Shown: piece after piece, positions 1 through 20,900 of the stretch | Layout: each line of letters starts with the position of its first letter | Position numbering within the stretch: the stretch's first letter is position 1 | From: Anisakis pegreffii | Lineage: Eukaryota > Nematoda > Chromadorea > Rhabditida > Anisakidae | Direction of reading: 5' to 3' | Length of the DNA stretch: 64,000 nt | Assembly: GCA_035041965.1 (NCBI GenBank) | Contig: JAPYMA010002823.1 | Coordinates: 43,566-107,565 of the forward strand | Position numbers and translations under genes: made by a program | Notes under the pieces: generated by a model | Database searches by the model: none | The model's input: the letters and a program-made list of their open reading frames with translations, nothing else | Told to the model about the DNA's origin: nothing

Positions 1-121
1 AGCGACAATACTTCCATGATAGCATCATCTTCGGGTCTCGTCTCGAAGGTAACGTTGTGGCAGTGTCGTTTCCATGAAGCGGAGCGACATCGATTTTAAT
101 GATGTTCGTCGATGAAGATAC

Positions 122-240
122 CTCTCAAGATAATCTGCTTTCTCTTCACTTCTTCAGCCTCATCTCTCATCTTCCCCAAGGCAGTATTATCGTTCTCCAC
201 TCTGTATCTACGCACTGCATTCTGCTCATGTCTGCTCTTG
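122..240 (-). CDS. Probable internal exon of a gene running off the left edge
   Basis: On the minus strand this 119-bp stretch is open in one frame only. It lies between a plausible acceptor (TTAG before position 240) and donor (G|GTATCT after position 122), and a stop codon sits just upstream of the acceptor in the same frame. The product is highly charged, with Glu/Lys/Arg-rich residues such as RDEAEEVKRKQ near the end, as in a coiled coil or an acidic/basic linker. It would start in phase 2 and end in phase 1. The gene must continue past position 1, so neither family nor function can be given. On the other strand, bases 1-48 could also be read as an exon ending at a GTAACG donor; I consider that weaker. 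Confidence 0.45.
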
Positions 241-2365
241 CTAACTGCATGTTTCTGTTCATGGCTTCTTATTTATTATAAGCTGCTTTTTAACGTGTCG
301 CTCTAGCGTTATTCTGTCACTTCGATCTAGTAATGCTGCATCCGAGACGGTTATATTATTTCCCATCAGTGAAGGCCTCACTTTATTCGATATCTGATCT
401 TTTATTTCTATTTAGTCACTGTTATTTTACCTGTACATGTCTGATTCGGCTGCTCAAGAAGTTATCATTTGTCGAAATAGAGTTCAATTCAGTCATGAAA
501 TCTCACATTTAAAATAAGTGAGCTATTTGTTGCAGAATTTATGAATTATAATGATATGATCCTTTCATTCAGAAGCAGAGACATACGTGATGAGTGACAC
601 TCCAGCGTTTTACAATCGTTTTCTGAAAACAAATCGCTCTAGGCAATCTAGCAAGAAATTCAATGGATTTTCATCAATTTCACTTCTACATCTAAGCTCT
701 AGCTCATTTACTTCGTCACTATAATTTTTTCACATTTCAAGCCTAACAAATTGCGAAATTTTTATTAGTTCATTTATTTTTGCGGAAATATTGGTCTGTT
801 GGTGAGATGGAGATGTATGATTTGATGCGCTATTCCAGATGAGCTAAATAGTTGTCCTGTAATGAAGAGAAGCTTGTTTGTTTGAATTGCTATTTTTGTG
901 AGCAGCATAAACCTAATATTAACTGTTGGTGTATCAGGGTGTTCCTTTTGAAATTATTGAGAGGGACATGCCCACATTAACTGAAGTTTGAATGCAGAAA
1001 GTTTAGCTTTTCTTTAATCACGAATCATTAGAATGCTGATCTTCAAATAGCACCTTTGAAGACTATTGAATATAAACAAAAGCGATTCGGTTAGTTTAAG
1101 CCTAAGTTAGTTTAAGCCCTGAATTCAAAGCCTTGATGAGTGTATTTAATGTTAGTCATAATGTATACATGAATGAGCACTCTTTTAGCTACTCGTCTTT
1201 TAGTGTTATTGCACAACATGCGCACTGTGGATGCAAGAGGTTCATGCTCAGAATCTGGATTATCGTAGCAAACAGCAATGCAACGAAATGCGTTGTCTGC
1301 GGTGCTAAACTGTGTGAACTTCGAATGTGAACGCATGCGTCGAATGTGAACTTCGTTCCATCTGGAATCCGCTTAAACAAAGCTGAGAAATTAAAAAGCA
1401 CAACGACTATCGCAGATTTCAAATCTGGTCTACCATACACAGAAATGATATCATCCTCTCCAGTACCGTTCCGTTGAGAACGTTCAAAAGCGAACGAACG
1501 AGACGTATTTCCTTCTGCATAAATCGAAGGAATGACCTGAAATCAGTTGCATTTTTATCCACATTCGTATTGTGTGTCGAAATCCCGAGTGACGCATGTC
1601 TCCTACGCAATTTCAAGCTGTGTAACGTATACAAACTGAAAATCGGAGGTAACATCAGTCTAGGTTTCTTGAATAACTTGCGAAATTAATTTAGAATTGT
1701 TCAGGGATATGGTTCACTTCTCACAATGATAACTCTGCATTCTTGCATTCCCTTCCCATCAGTATCAGATCGCTCTGCAGAGAATTTTCAAAATAATTTC
1801 CTTCTTCAATTATTTATGATAGCAAAAAACTGTTTCGTGAGTAACTGAACAGCTTTCGAAGCTTTGATTTTTCGACAACGCCTGGCCTTCATTAAGCTAT
1901 TCCGTCAAATGATAAATAATGTGCTGACGTGCTGAACTAGTAGTACTCAGATTAGGCGAATTTAGTCGCTGTTCAAATTGTTGGTAGTTTGTTTGCTTGC
2001 CCAAACGAAACTCAGCCCTATCATAACAGTCACTATCGTTCCATTCATCTCTTAGTGCTCCTTTTGTTTATTCATGTTCATAGCATTCCGTTCGAGAATG
2101 GAACATTTCGTTGCCCATTTGCATGCAAAATGTTTTTATGCGTGGTATGTATGCAAAAGCGAAGGAATACAACCACTGACGTATATTCTGAGAACGCATT
2201 AAGGATTGTTTTTATCTTTTATTGGGATCTTTCTTTTGTTGCCTTCGAAGTTTCAGGTTTTTGAATCGTTCATAATTTATGAACCATTCAACTTTTATCA
2301 ACGACTGAGCCGTTCGCTTTGCAGTGACTGCTGACTATCTAACGCAATAGAGACCCGAGCTCGAT
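241..2365. other. Upstream region of snt-1, mostly non-coding
   Basis: No gene model could be built. AT-rich DNA with one less AT-rich patch (about 1112-1660) that stays open in several minus-strand frames and is treated as a finding. Just before the snt-1 start there is a TTTGCAG acceptor ending near 2325, so the first coding exon probably begins with a short 5' untranslated leader that is either cis-spliced from upstream or trans-spliced to a leader RNA, as is common in nematodes. That last point is inference. Confidence 0.4.
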
Positions 2366-11040
<8,675 letters not shown>

Positions 11041-14000
11041 AGGTATATCCCGGTTTTGCATCAAAATGTGGTGTATAGTATTCGTATAGAGCAGTGTTTC
11101 TCACGAATGGAAACTAACTCCATTGCTCGTTTCGATACTGCGGCAAGCCGTCATTACACCTCCGCACCACTAGAAGAATTTGTTATTCCCGCGCGTAACA
11201 TCAAGAGCAAATCGAAAAATCCTCGGTGCTGTGAAGGAATTTAGTTTTCCGGAGTGAAAGAATTTCAGAACTTTAATTAACTAGGAAAAAAGCCTTCGTC
11301 AGCAATGTAAAAAATTGGAATTTATTAACAACTTCTTTTGATCTTGATTGCCCGCAGAGGGCAATTTACCTCCGCAAGAAACATTGGCATAGAGCATGTA
11401 AAGAAACCTCATGGAACTCAGCACAGAATCATGTTCGAACCTCGTTGTTGCCGTCTTCTAGCGACCATTGATTCGACTGTTTAGGCTCAAATTTCAATTT
11501 ATCTTTAATGTGAAATTAATGTTCATTGTCAGTATCACCTTGTCGCATTGCAGATGATTGGCGATCCTCAATGCATTCACGTATCGCTAGTTCTGGAAGC
11601 TGAGTGGCCAATTCTTCGAATTTGATTATTATACATGTATCCACAGAAACAAAGCGTCCAACAGACGACGTTCGTTGAAAGAAATTCACAGTATCATTTC
11701 ACCAACAACATTAATTCATGATGCGTTTCGTTCATTTTCTGTTCAAGTCTCTTTGCCATTCTTGTTTTCCATTTCTTGTATAAAGTCTCGAAAAAATGTT
11801 TCTGCTGATCTCAATTATTTGCTGAAATTGAACAATCAGCAGCACTAAAAATCATTTTATTGTTACTATTCTTATGCCAAATCTAAGTATCAGGCAATAT
11901 CGATTAAGCTTTAGCTTGTGAAATGGAAAGTGCTTCCGTGTTAATATGCAAACATTTTTCCACTGAAGCTTTTGCTTTGTGGATGAGAATCTCGTTCAGG
12001 TTGGTTAGTTACAAAGTTCAGTGACAGAATAATCGGTTAGATGTGCTCATTTGCGAACTATGGATGCATCAACAATTACTTGACTCTTTCATCATTTATT
12101 GTTAATCATCACAACACTATTGGGAAGATGGAAAGTTCCGTGACGAAAACCCTGTTCACATTTTAATCTAGGAGCTTGAGAAATTAATAATACAAACTGA
12201 CATCTCTTTCTGTTTTCGTAGATACTTTTTAGGCTACTCAGTTATCGTCTCAATTTCTGCAAGCAATTTTTGATAATTGAAACCGTTGAAATGATGCACG
12301 GAGGACAAAAACAGCACAAAATTTGTGGGCATACGATTGTTGATAAACATTGATTTGTATTGTTTTCTGGTTAACTTTACTTATGTTAGCCTTCCAAGAG
12401 ATAAGTCCTAAGTGAATATTGCCGAATACAACTGATGTTTCAAAGTGTGCTTGGTCAATCCGTTCAATCGAACAAACGTTTGATGTTTCTATTAGAAAAT
12501 CATACTTTGAATGTGCAACAACCCCTAAAGTTAGCGATCTAGGTTTAGATATTGTCTGTATCTGTAGCATTGATTTTTAAGATTATTGTTGTTACTAATT
12601 TTAATATAATTTTTGATCTTATTATTACCTTTATTATATGATAGTCAAAGTTATTTGTAAACAATTCCATGCATAACTGAATGATCATATAAAACTTATG
12701 TCGTTCGTTGTACTATGAGCAAGATGCATTACTTTTTGAATGTGTTCATTCAACTTTTCAATGTTCACTGCTTCTGAATTAATTTAGTTTCTCTGTTTTG
12801 GTATGAATCTATAGTTGTCTATGACTGAGTACTATTCTGAAGGGTTGTTTACTCATATTGTATCAGTGAATAAATGCATTCTTACGATAGATTCATTTAT
12901 TAACGTCGTTTCGTCATATCGTCCAGAACTCATTCATCTTAACGTTTATTGAACAGTCTTTTGCAATTTCATTTCATTGAATTTGTATTCTACTTATTTT
13001 GTGTTTGAGACCATTTCTGCCCGGTTGAGCATTGCGAATATACTCTCTGATTTGTGGATGGTAATGTGCATATATCTAAGCACAGTGCGGTGGTGGTTTT
13101 TTTCGTGGAGATGTTGTTATTTCAATCAACGAAAAGACAAATTATTTTTCGTTACAAGTTGCAATCTTCAAACGGCATTCATTTACGACACTGTTCGGTT
13201 GTTATCTCGAAATTCACTCTCAGTGTGCACTTCAGATTCAATTTATCTTCAAGTTCCTACGCTTAGCGATGAACACAACTCATGATCTATGCACATGAGC
13301 AAAGAAATAATTACGTGACTGAATATGACGGATTGTGTTATGCATTTTTACTTTCTATTGAAATTCTAGTTAGTCTTCAGAATTTAGCTCATTAATAATG
13401 TGTACTGAAATCCGGTTTTATTATTGCTGTAGTAGTTGAGAAGAACTTCTGCAATCATTCTAATTGTTGCTGATCTGTTTTGTATGTAGGAAGCATTAGA
13501 AGTCGATGACAATGTGTATGTTCAACCATTTCAGTTTATCGCTTCATGTTGTTCCTTCCGTTTGAGCATTTGGATGTAATCTTAATCATGTAATCGTGTT
13601 CTGTTTTATAATGAGGCGTGTAAATATGCATCCATTCACCAGACAACTGAGTTCTGTTTTTTTTTAGCCATGATGCATTCCTTTATATTCATTTTATGTA
13701 TGCTTCTAGCTCTCCTATCATAAAATTTATACATATAATGTTCATTTACATGCAATTCAGCGTCGCATGAAACTATTGGTTCCGTTCTCATTTTGAAGAT
13801 TCACGTCGAAAAATAATATTCTTAGTTAGTTGAGATTTTTGTCTTCACTTTCATCATGTAACAATAAAAATTGTGGCACAGTGCTGAGGAAATGTTCTCG
13901 TCTTCGAAAAATGACAGCAATGATACGTCGATTTAAAAGTTTCTTTTGAATCCGGAATTTAAACTTTTTCATTCAGTGTCTATATAAATATGGTCATGTT

Positions 14001-14950
14001 CATCCATAAATCGTTCATTTAGCTGAGTGTTCCCTGGGGAAATTTTGGATTTGGTTTTTTTGAGTGAAGCGTTTGAATTCATTCACCTATTACATTCTAT
14101 TCCTGGCAGTGATGAAGGACTGCATCGGGATTGTCCAATTCTCAGAAATTTCAGGGTCCATATCCTTAACCTTGAATTGCCAGGCTAGATTTCGCCCCTA
14201 ACCCAACCCTACAGTGATGGGTCATATTTACAAATTGTCAAACTAATCTTGCATTTAATTGAATGATTTTTTCGCATATTTGTATATTATCCTCGAAGAA
14301 TTATGTGCCGGTTTCATGATAGTGATAAGTTTAGTGAACATCGTTATAAAATTAAATTTCGGTCAGAGATTACCATTCTTTCACAAATTTTTTTCAATTG
14401 ATCTCCGGAAAAAAACTTCTATTTTTATGTAGATTATCATCTGATGTAATATCATGTTGAAGTATCTTCCTTCCTATATGTTTTGTTGTATCATTTTTCT
14501 TCTTCCTTACATTTCTTGCAGTGTTCGTTTGATTCGATTTGAAATTGTTTGTGGTAAATTATTTATAATTCACTCGATTCTTTGAAAAATGTACATGATG
14601 AAAATATCCCAACGTTTATATCAATTTATCCGCTTTCAAATCTTCTCGCAATAAATTTTCATAGATCATTCATCACTGCGCTTTGTTCATCTATGTATGG
14701 TATTCTTGGCCAACTTTCGACAGCTGCAAAAATTCAGTATGAATTCTTGAAAAAAAGAAGACACAATGATAGTACTGGTGATAAACGAGGGGAATTCTGT
14801 TGCCCAGCGTATAGAGTTTCTCTGTTTACTCGTTTCCCAGCACGCAAACACCGTTGAGCAAAGTTGAATTTCGCATACACTGATAATGTATTCCAGTGAA
14901 TTTCTTCACTGTTGAAACTATCTCAAAGCAGAGCTTGAAATTTTCATTAC
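11041..14950. other. Region between snt-1 and the potassium channel
   Basis: Holds the snt-1 3' untranslated region and probably the 3' end of the channel gene. Possible poly(A) signals on the plus strand include an AATAAA near 12870 and another near 13863; the true one cannot be chosen. A minus-strand frame of 106 codons at 12250-12570 begins beside a CTACAG acceptor but has the wrong phase to follow the last channel exon found, so it is not joined. The rest is AT-rich with no coding signal I trust. Confidence 0.35.
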
Positions 14951-17900
14951 CTGTTTTTGTTTGAATCTGTTGTTGAACAGTATATGTTTTCTGAGCTGTC
15001 ATACCGTTGCTCTCTTTCATATTCATAGCATATGCCACCATTTTTCTTGCTTGGCGTTTCGCTTGTGATGAAACTTTACCAGCGTAATGAATCTGCAGTG
15101 AGACGAAACAGTTACTCACTTTTGTCATTTGCTCATTCGGCGAATATATCTTCGTTAATCGTAATGATTTCATTGTAACATTGCACCAATACATTCGTCA
15201 ATCCACTCAATTAGTGCACAAAATTTTTTTATATCGGTCAGTTATGCAGAAGAGAAAGAAGGGCGTGATGTATGGGCCGAAGGCGCTCAAGGAATAAAAC
15301 ATTGAATGAATATATTCATGAATCTACTACTGAGACATTTCATGCTCGATGAATATCATCAGAACGGTTATGTAAAAAAAAGCCCTTTCCGCTTGAACTT
15401 TCGAATGATGATCAGATTTCACTTTTATTCCGTAGTGCACCTGACTTTAACGCTCAATTTCTGAGATTTGTCCTTTATTTTGGCTGCGATTGAAAGTATG
15501 AGTTGCTCTCCGCAAGCCTGAACAACTACTCCCTTTTTGTTGCCTGCTTATTGGATCCTTAATTTGCGAAAACGTTGGAGTTTTGAAGTTACACTTTTGA
15601 AAAAATTTTGAGTACCGGAACTCGGGGCAGTTTTCAGGTTCACTTTAGCATAGAACTGAACTTAAACGTATGCTGAACTGGATTACCTGGATTGGCCAGG
15701 CTATCAAACGTTTATAACGTTCCTGGCCACAATGCTGGCGTTTCCGTGCGCATTGTTTTAGCCTCAATTTACGCCACCCCGCTGGCTAGGCGAGCAGGCC
15801 AATAACAAAACCGAGTAAATAATTAGTCGCCGTGAATACTTTGCATAATTAAACGCAGTCAAATACCAATTCAATAAATAATCATTACTCTAATAAAATA
15901 AATATTCCGCCGATCGCTCACTGCGATTGACGAAACAACCACTCGATGTCCAAGCAATAATTAATAATAATAATATGGTGAACTGATTCAGGCAAATGAT
16001 AGCAACCTGCTCTATGAAATATCCACCAAGTAAGTCGACCAGTACAGAATTAAATACTAATCCGACTAGTACGGTCAATGCTGTGAGCGCAAATCTGAGA
16101 GGTGAACTTGGCATCACATCACCATATCCTGAAACAAGGAAGTGGCTGATGTTCAATATCTCTCAGATGTTTTGAATAACTGCTCACTTTATCAGGTTTG
16201 TTAGCCATTACTCTCAAATAAGTGTCGTTATTTTTAGTGATGAATTGCTGAAAGTATAATATCAATGTTAAAGAACTCCTAGTGTACTGATGACAACATT
16301 TCGTTGTTTGCTGAGTGCATTGCAACATTCAACAATGATCTTTTTCAGATTTATTAAAGAGCAAAATTCTGTTTGCATTTCATAAAAATGACTGTATAGC
16401 AGCTTGACATAGTAGATCAGGACAATAATATTTCTTTCATAAACGATAGCTTCATTGCTACAGGACCAGCGATTGAAAAATGCTAATTTCCTAATGAAGG
16501 TTCTCATGAGGAATAACGAAATGGCGAGGAGGAACATACCGATACTGAAAGTAGAAATGAAGGAGAAGTAAATCGTTTCAATTGTTGACCAAGTAGGCTC
16601 CCAAATAAGCGGTAGAAGGCCAACGGTAAGAGGGTAAATTGCTGAAATGATAAGCAGGAACGAAAGCGATTCTGAACTGAAGTCGACGAATGCCGATTGC
16701 GCATCGAGTAATCGTTGAATTTGTAGGTAAATTCGCAGAATCAATTTGGCAACAAATTTCGCAATGTCACCTATGGTAACGAGTGCGAGAGGCACACCAA
16801 TGAGACCATAGAGAACGAGTAATGCACGTCCCAGCTGCGTTACTGGCACTTGATTACCGTAACCAATCGTTGTCAGTGTTGTACTGCAAACTGTTCTATG
16901 TAGACTGATAAATAGAAAGTTCCTTCAAGATTATATGAACCTTGACATGCCATGAAAACTAGTAGGCATGTGCGCTCACCTATGGGAAACAGAGTTGAAA
17001 TAAACTAGAAAAAGAATTTTAAATTCTTGCATTCATTGAAAGAATATTTGCTGTTAGCAGAAACAATATTATTATATCTATTTCCATATTTATTCAATTT
17101 GACTGAGTCTAACTTCAGGCAACATCACTGTGTCGTGAGCTTCTGTATGCGAAAGGGTGTCATATTCGCCTCATCATAAAGCTCAGAAAGTCATCAGTAA
17201 CGTTTTAAACCAATGTAATTCACGCTCTTGCGCTCTATGCTCTCGCCACCCGCTTTAGCCGTACGGCAGACTGTCATTCCGTCTTCGAACAATATATATG
17301 ATTGCATTTTCTCCCATTCTCCTCTTCTGACATCCTTTTTCCTCATAGTGATGAATCAGTAGAAAGTCAAGAAATTAGCCCATTGATCAAGAAGTTTACT
17401 ATAAGGAACCCGCCGGCTGCATTAAAGCAATCAATTCCTTGTGACTGAACAAACAATTTGAAAACATAATCGGACAATTACGGAAAAATCATGAAGAAAT
17501 ATTGATCAGCTATTACTTAAAATCCCTTCAATGCCTTCTTAAAACCTCAAATCCCCCCTCCTCCATACCAACCATTGTGTCGCGAAATATCGCGATTATT
17601 AAACAAAAATATAAACGAAAGTGCAAAATCTATGGTGACAGCCTTGCAACCTAGTTCCTTTCCTACAGCTTCAACAGAGGTTTTTCCTACTCAAAATACT
17701 GACGAAATTCCATAACTTGGGATTCCTACACTACGGCGCTTCAGGCGAAAAAAAACCGTGAACCAGTGATCCTTCAAGTCAATTTTTGAGTGAAACTTCA
17801 CTCAAGTTCGTTTTTAAGCCAGACGGTATTTCTTCAAATGATGTTACCTGCTGTTCCCAGCATTTTATCTTTTCCACCAGAAACAATTACCGCTTAAGTA

Positions 17901-20900
17901 TTCTAACACACCAATGTAAATATTTGTTTGGAAAGTAGCTATTTGCTGCAGCTGATTGCTCTTTCTGTACAATGAAATTAAGTTTTTCGTTCCCTTCCCG
18001 TTGTTTCATGATATTCCCATTACAGCATAAACGATCTAATCGAAGTAAGTTGAACTTGAGGCAGTATCAAATTTAGCTGATCAATAAGTTTGTTTGTCTC
18101 TCGATCACCCTTGCCGTGTATCAATAAATAGTTGCATCAATGAAGTTGATATTCTTGCCGTAGACGAAAGCATGAGTAACAAATGAAAATTGAGGCTATT
18201 TCATTGCGAATCTGAAAATCCTTATGGGTTTCGAATGCGAAAACCTTAACGACAATAACTCTAAGAGATTATCTGTGTGATAAAAATCTGTTTTGTTTAC
18301 GGACAACAACCCAATTTTCATCACAAATGTCATATTATCGGAAATTCAAGTTGCAATTTGGCACATTCGCCGATATTACTATTTCGTCTAATAGCATTCA
18401 TTAGTCCATGTTCATTGCTAACATCCATTTTTAGTTGACCATACTAACGTTCAAGACAACGACTAACATCTGTGTAAATCGTAATAATAACGAATCAAAT
18501 CAAGCCTGCAGAAGAATTACTTTCATATGGCTTGCTTCTTTGTGTTCTCATTTGACCAGCAATAAAACGATGTTTTTTAACATGAAAGTAACGCAACGGA
18601 CCTGGTAAAGAAGAATGCATTTGCAAACGTCCAACTGGTTGAATTGCAAAGTGAGCTAGGTTCAGCGAACAAGTGAAACATGACTGAGATGTACTCATCC
18701 ATGATTCGATTGATTTCGGACGTGTTCAATCGCCTCACTTAAAATGATTTGTTTTATTCCGAACGCATCAAACCAAATGCATTATCACTGACGTGCCGTT
18801 TTATATTGAGTGAATTCAGCATACGTGTCAAATTTGATAACTTTGCCTTCGCACAACTGAATTTTTTTATAGCATCAGAGACGAAGCGAGCCTCTCAGGC
18901 CCGGTTCAATCCATTTCACTGCGCCTTTTTTTTCATTTTTATTGTCCAATCATAAATGAGCCGAGAAAAAATCAGCTTTGACTTGGAACATAGAATTTTA
19001 ATCACGAATTGTGCTGTTTGCTACTTTATCACGCTTGTAATGCTTTTCATATTGATTTTCATCGTTATTCTCGTATTTTGAATTCACTTTGAAATTCCAT
19101 ATGAACGATGATAATGAAATTTTTTACAGTTCACGCTACAACAGCTATCTAGTTTGATACACTTCATTGTTCCGATGTACCTTTCAAGACGTTCAAAATT
19201 CTTATGAAAAACAGTCATTATCGTCTTACAACCTTGAGAACGCTTTAATACTGGTAGAGTTGCAGTCAGAAATGAGAGGACAGATTCGTCTCCAGTGCTA
19301 TAAAATACTGTTGGTGGCGCACATGATTTTCTCTCGTCCTTTTTTTTTCATTTGAGGACAGTGAAACAAAAAAAAATCAAAAAATCTCAGTCCGCAGCTA
19401 GAATATTCAACAAGTTATGAAAGATTAAAAGCTGGCGCCGGGCTTTTCAGATCCGTTCGTCGTGCGAGGATTAAAGATTATGAGAATATGATACTGTCAG
19501 TTTCAATTCAAGTATCAAGCGAAATACTATCCATCACTTTTCAGTATTTCTTCAGTCGCATTGTATTCATATATTTGCATTATTCTTCAAATAGTTGTGA
19601 AATAGTATCGAAAATGAAAAGTTTTCTATTCATAAAAAAACCTTCAAGCACCGACTTCCAAAGGTGTGATTGGCTGCCACCTCGATCAAATGTTTAGTAG
19701 CGTGTCGACGTACTTTCCTAGACTGGTTGCATTGATGTTCCTCTTCAGATCCCTCGACAAGCATGAACAAAATTGAACCGAATATCATGCAAATGATCAA
19801 AACACCAACCATCAAAAAATGAATTCCAACCACTGAACATTTCTGTTCATTGCCTAGCTGAAAATAGCAACAGAGTTTCTGCACAGTGAATAAAAGCAAT
19901 AACGAGAATGACAATGAAACTGAAGACAATGCATTATTGTGATATCGTTATTCTGTTCCATGCTATTGTTTAGTTATTCCATGCTGGATTATGTACATCT
20001 ACTGGATAAGCCGCAATAATTTACCACTATAATAACATTATGTTACTCACCGTAAGATTATCAAAATGACCTGCAAGTATCGTGGATAAAAGTATTCTGT
20101 TTTCCGTCTCACGAGATCAATTGCATCAATGTTCATAAGCTAAATTTAATATTCAATTCATGGATTTATCGAAATTCCCAATTTCTGATGGTTTAGCAAA
20201 TACGACCGGCGATAATTTTTCTGAAAACTTATTCAAAAATCAAGAAATTCACGCCGTTTAACTAGCGCACTAACAATAAGACTGGAAAAGCATCGCAAAT
20301 CAAATCTAAGCTGCGAAAAGTCGTATAAAATCAATTTGCCAATAGCAATCTGAATACTTATGAAATATTCTCACTGAATTCTAAAAATTGCTTCAAAATG
20401 CATTCACTCATCGAATTTTTTGAGCCAATCAACGAAATTTTGTCAAAATGAACAAGTTTCGAGCGCTATGAATTGAATTTCTTTCTGCTTCCATCATTGC
20501 GATGAAATTATCTTTGTGATTTTGGGTACTTTGATATCGATAAGTTATCACTTTTATACTTTTATGCATATTCACTCATCGAAATGTTCATTTTATTATT
20601 TCACTTCCTTTTGACTGAATGATATAAACATAAAGTCGACGATAGGCATGATTTTCAAAAAGTCGCGGCAAGAACATAAAACGCGAAATATGATGAAATG
20701 GAATAGACGTTGCAAACAATAAATTACGCATGCTTTCTTTTATTGAATTGATCAAAACATTTCACGCTCACTCTTTTTTTAGCCTACGAATCGCTCAGTG
20801 ATCCATCCAACGATTGATAGAAGTGCATTTCATTTAATAATATGCGAGTGCCCTTATGATTGTCATGCTCAGTTCGTATCAGTACAGTATCAGTACACAT

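Noticed and set aside
14826..14950. Read-through of the last channel exon to a stop at 14826
   Set aside because: A good GTAATG donor follows CAG at 14951 and the sequence beyond loses the charged tail character; read-through remains possible but is not preferred.
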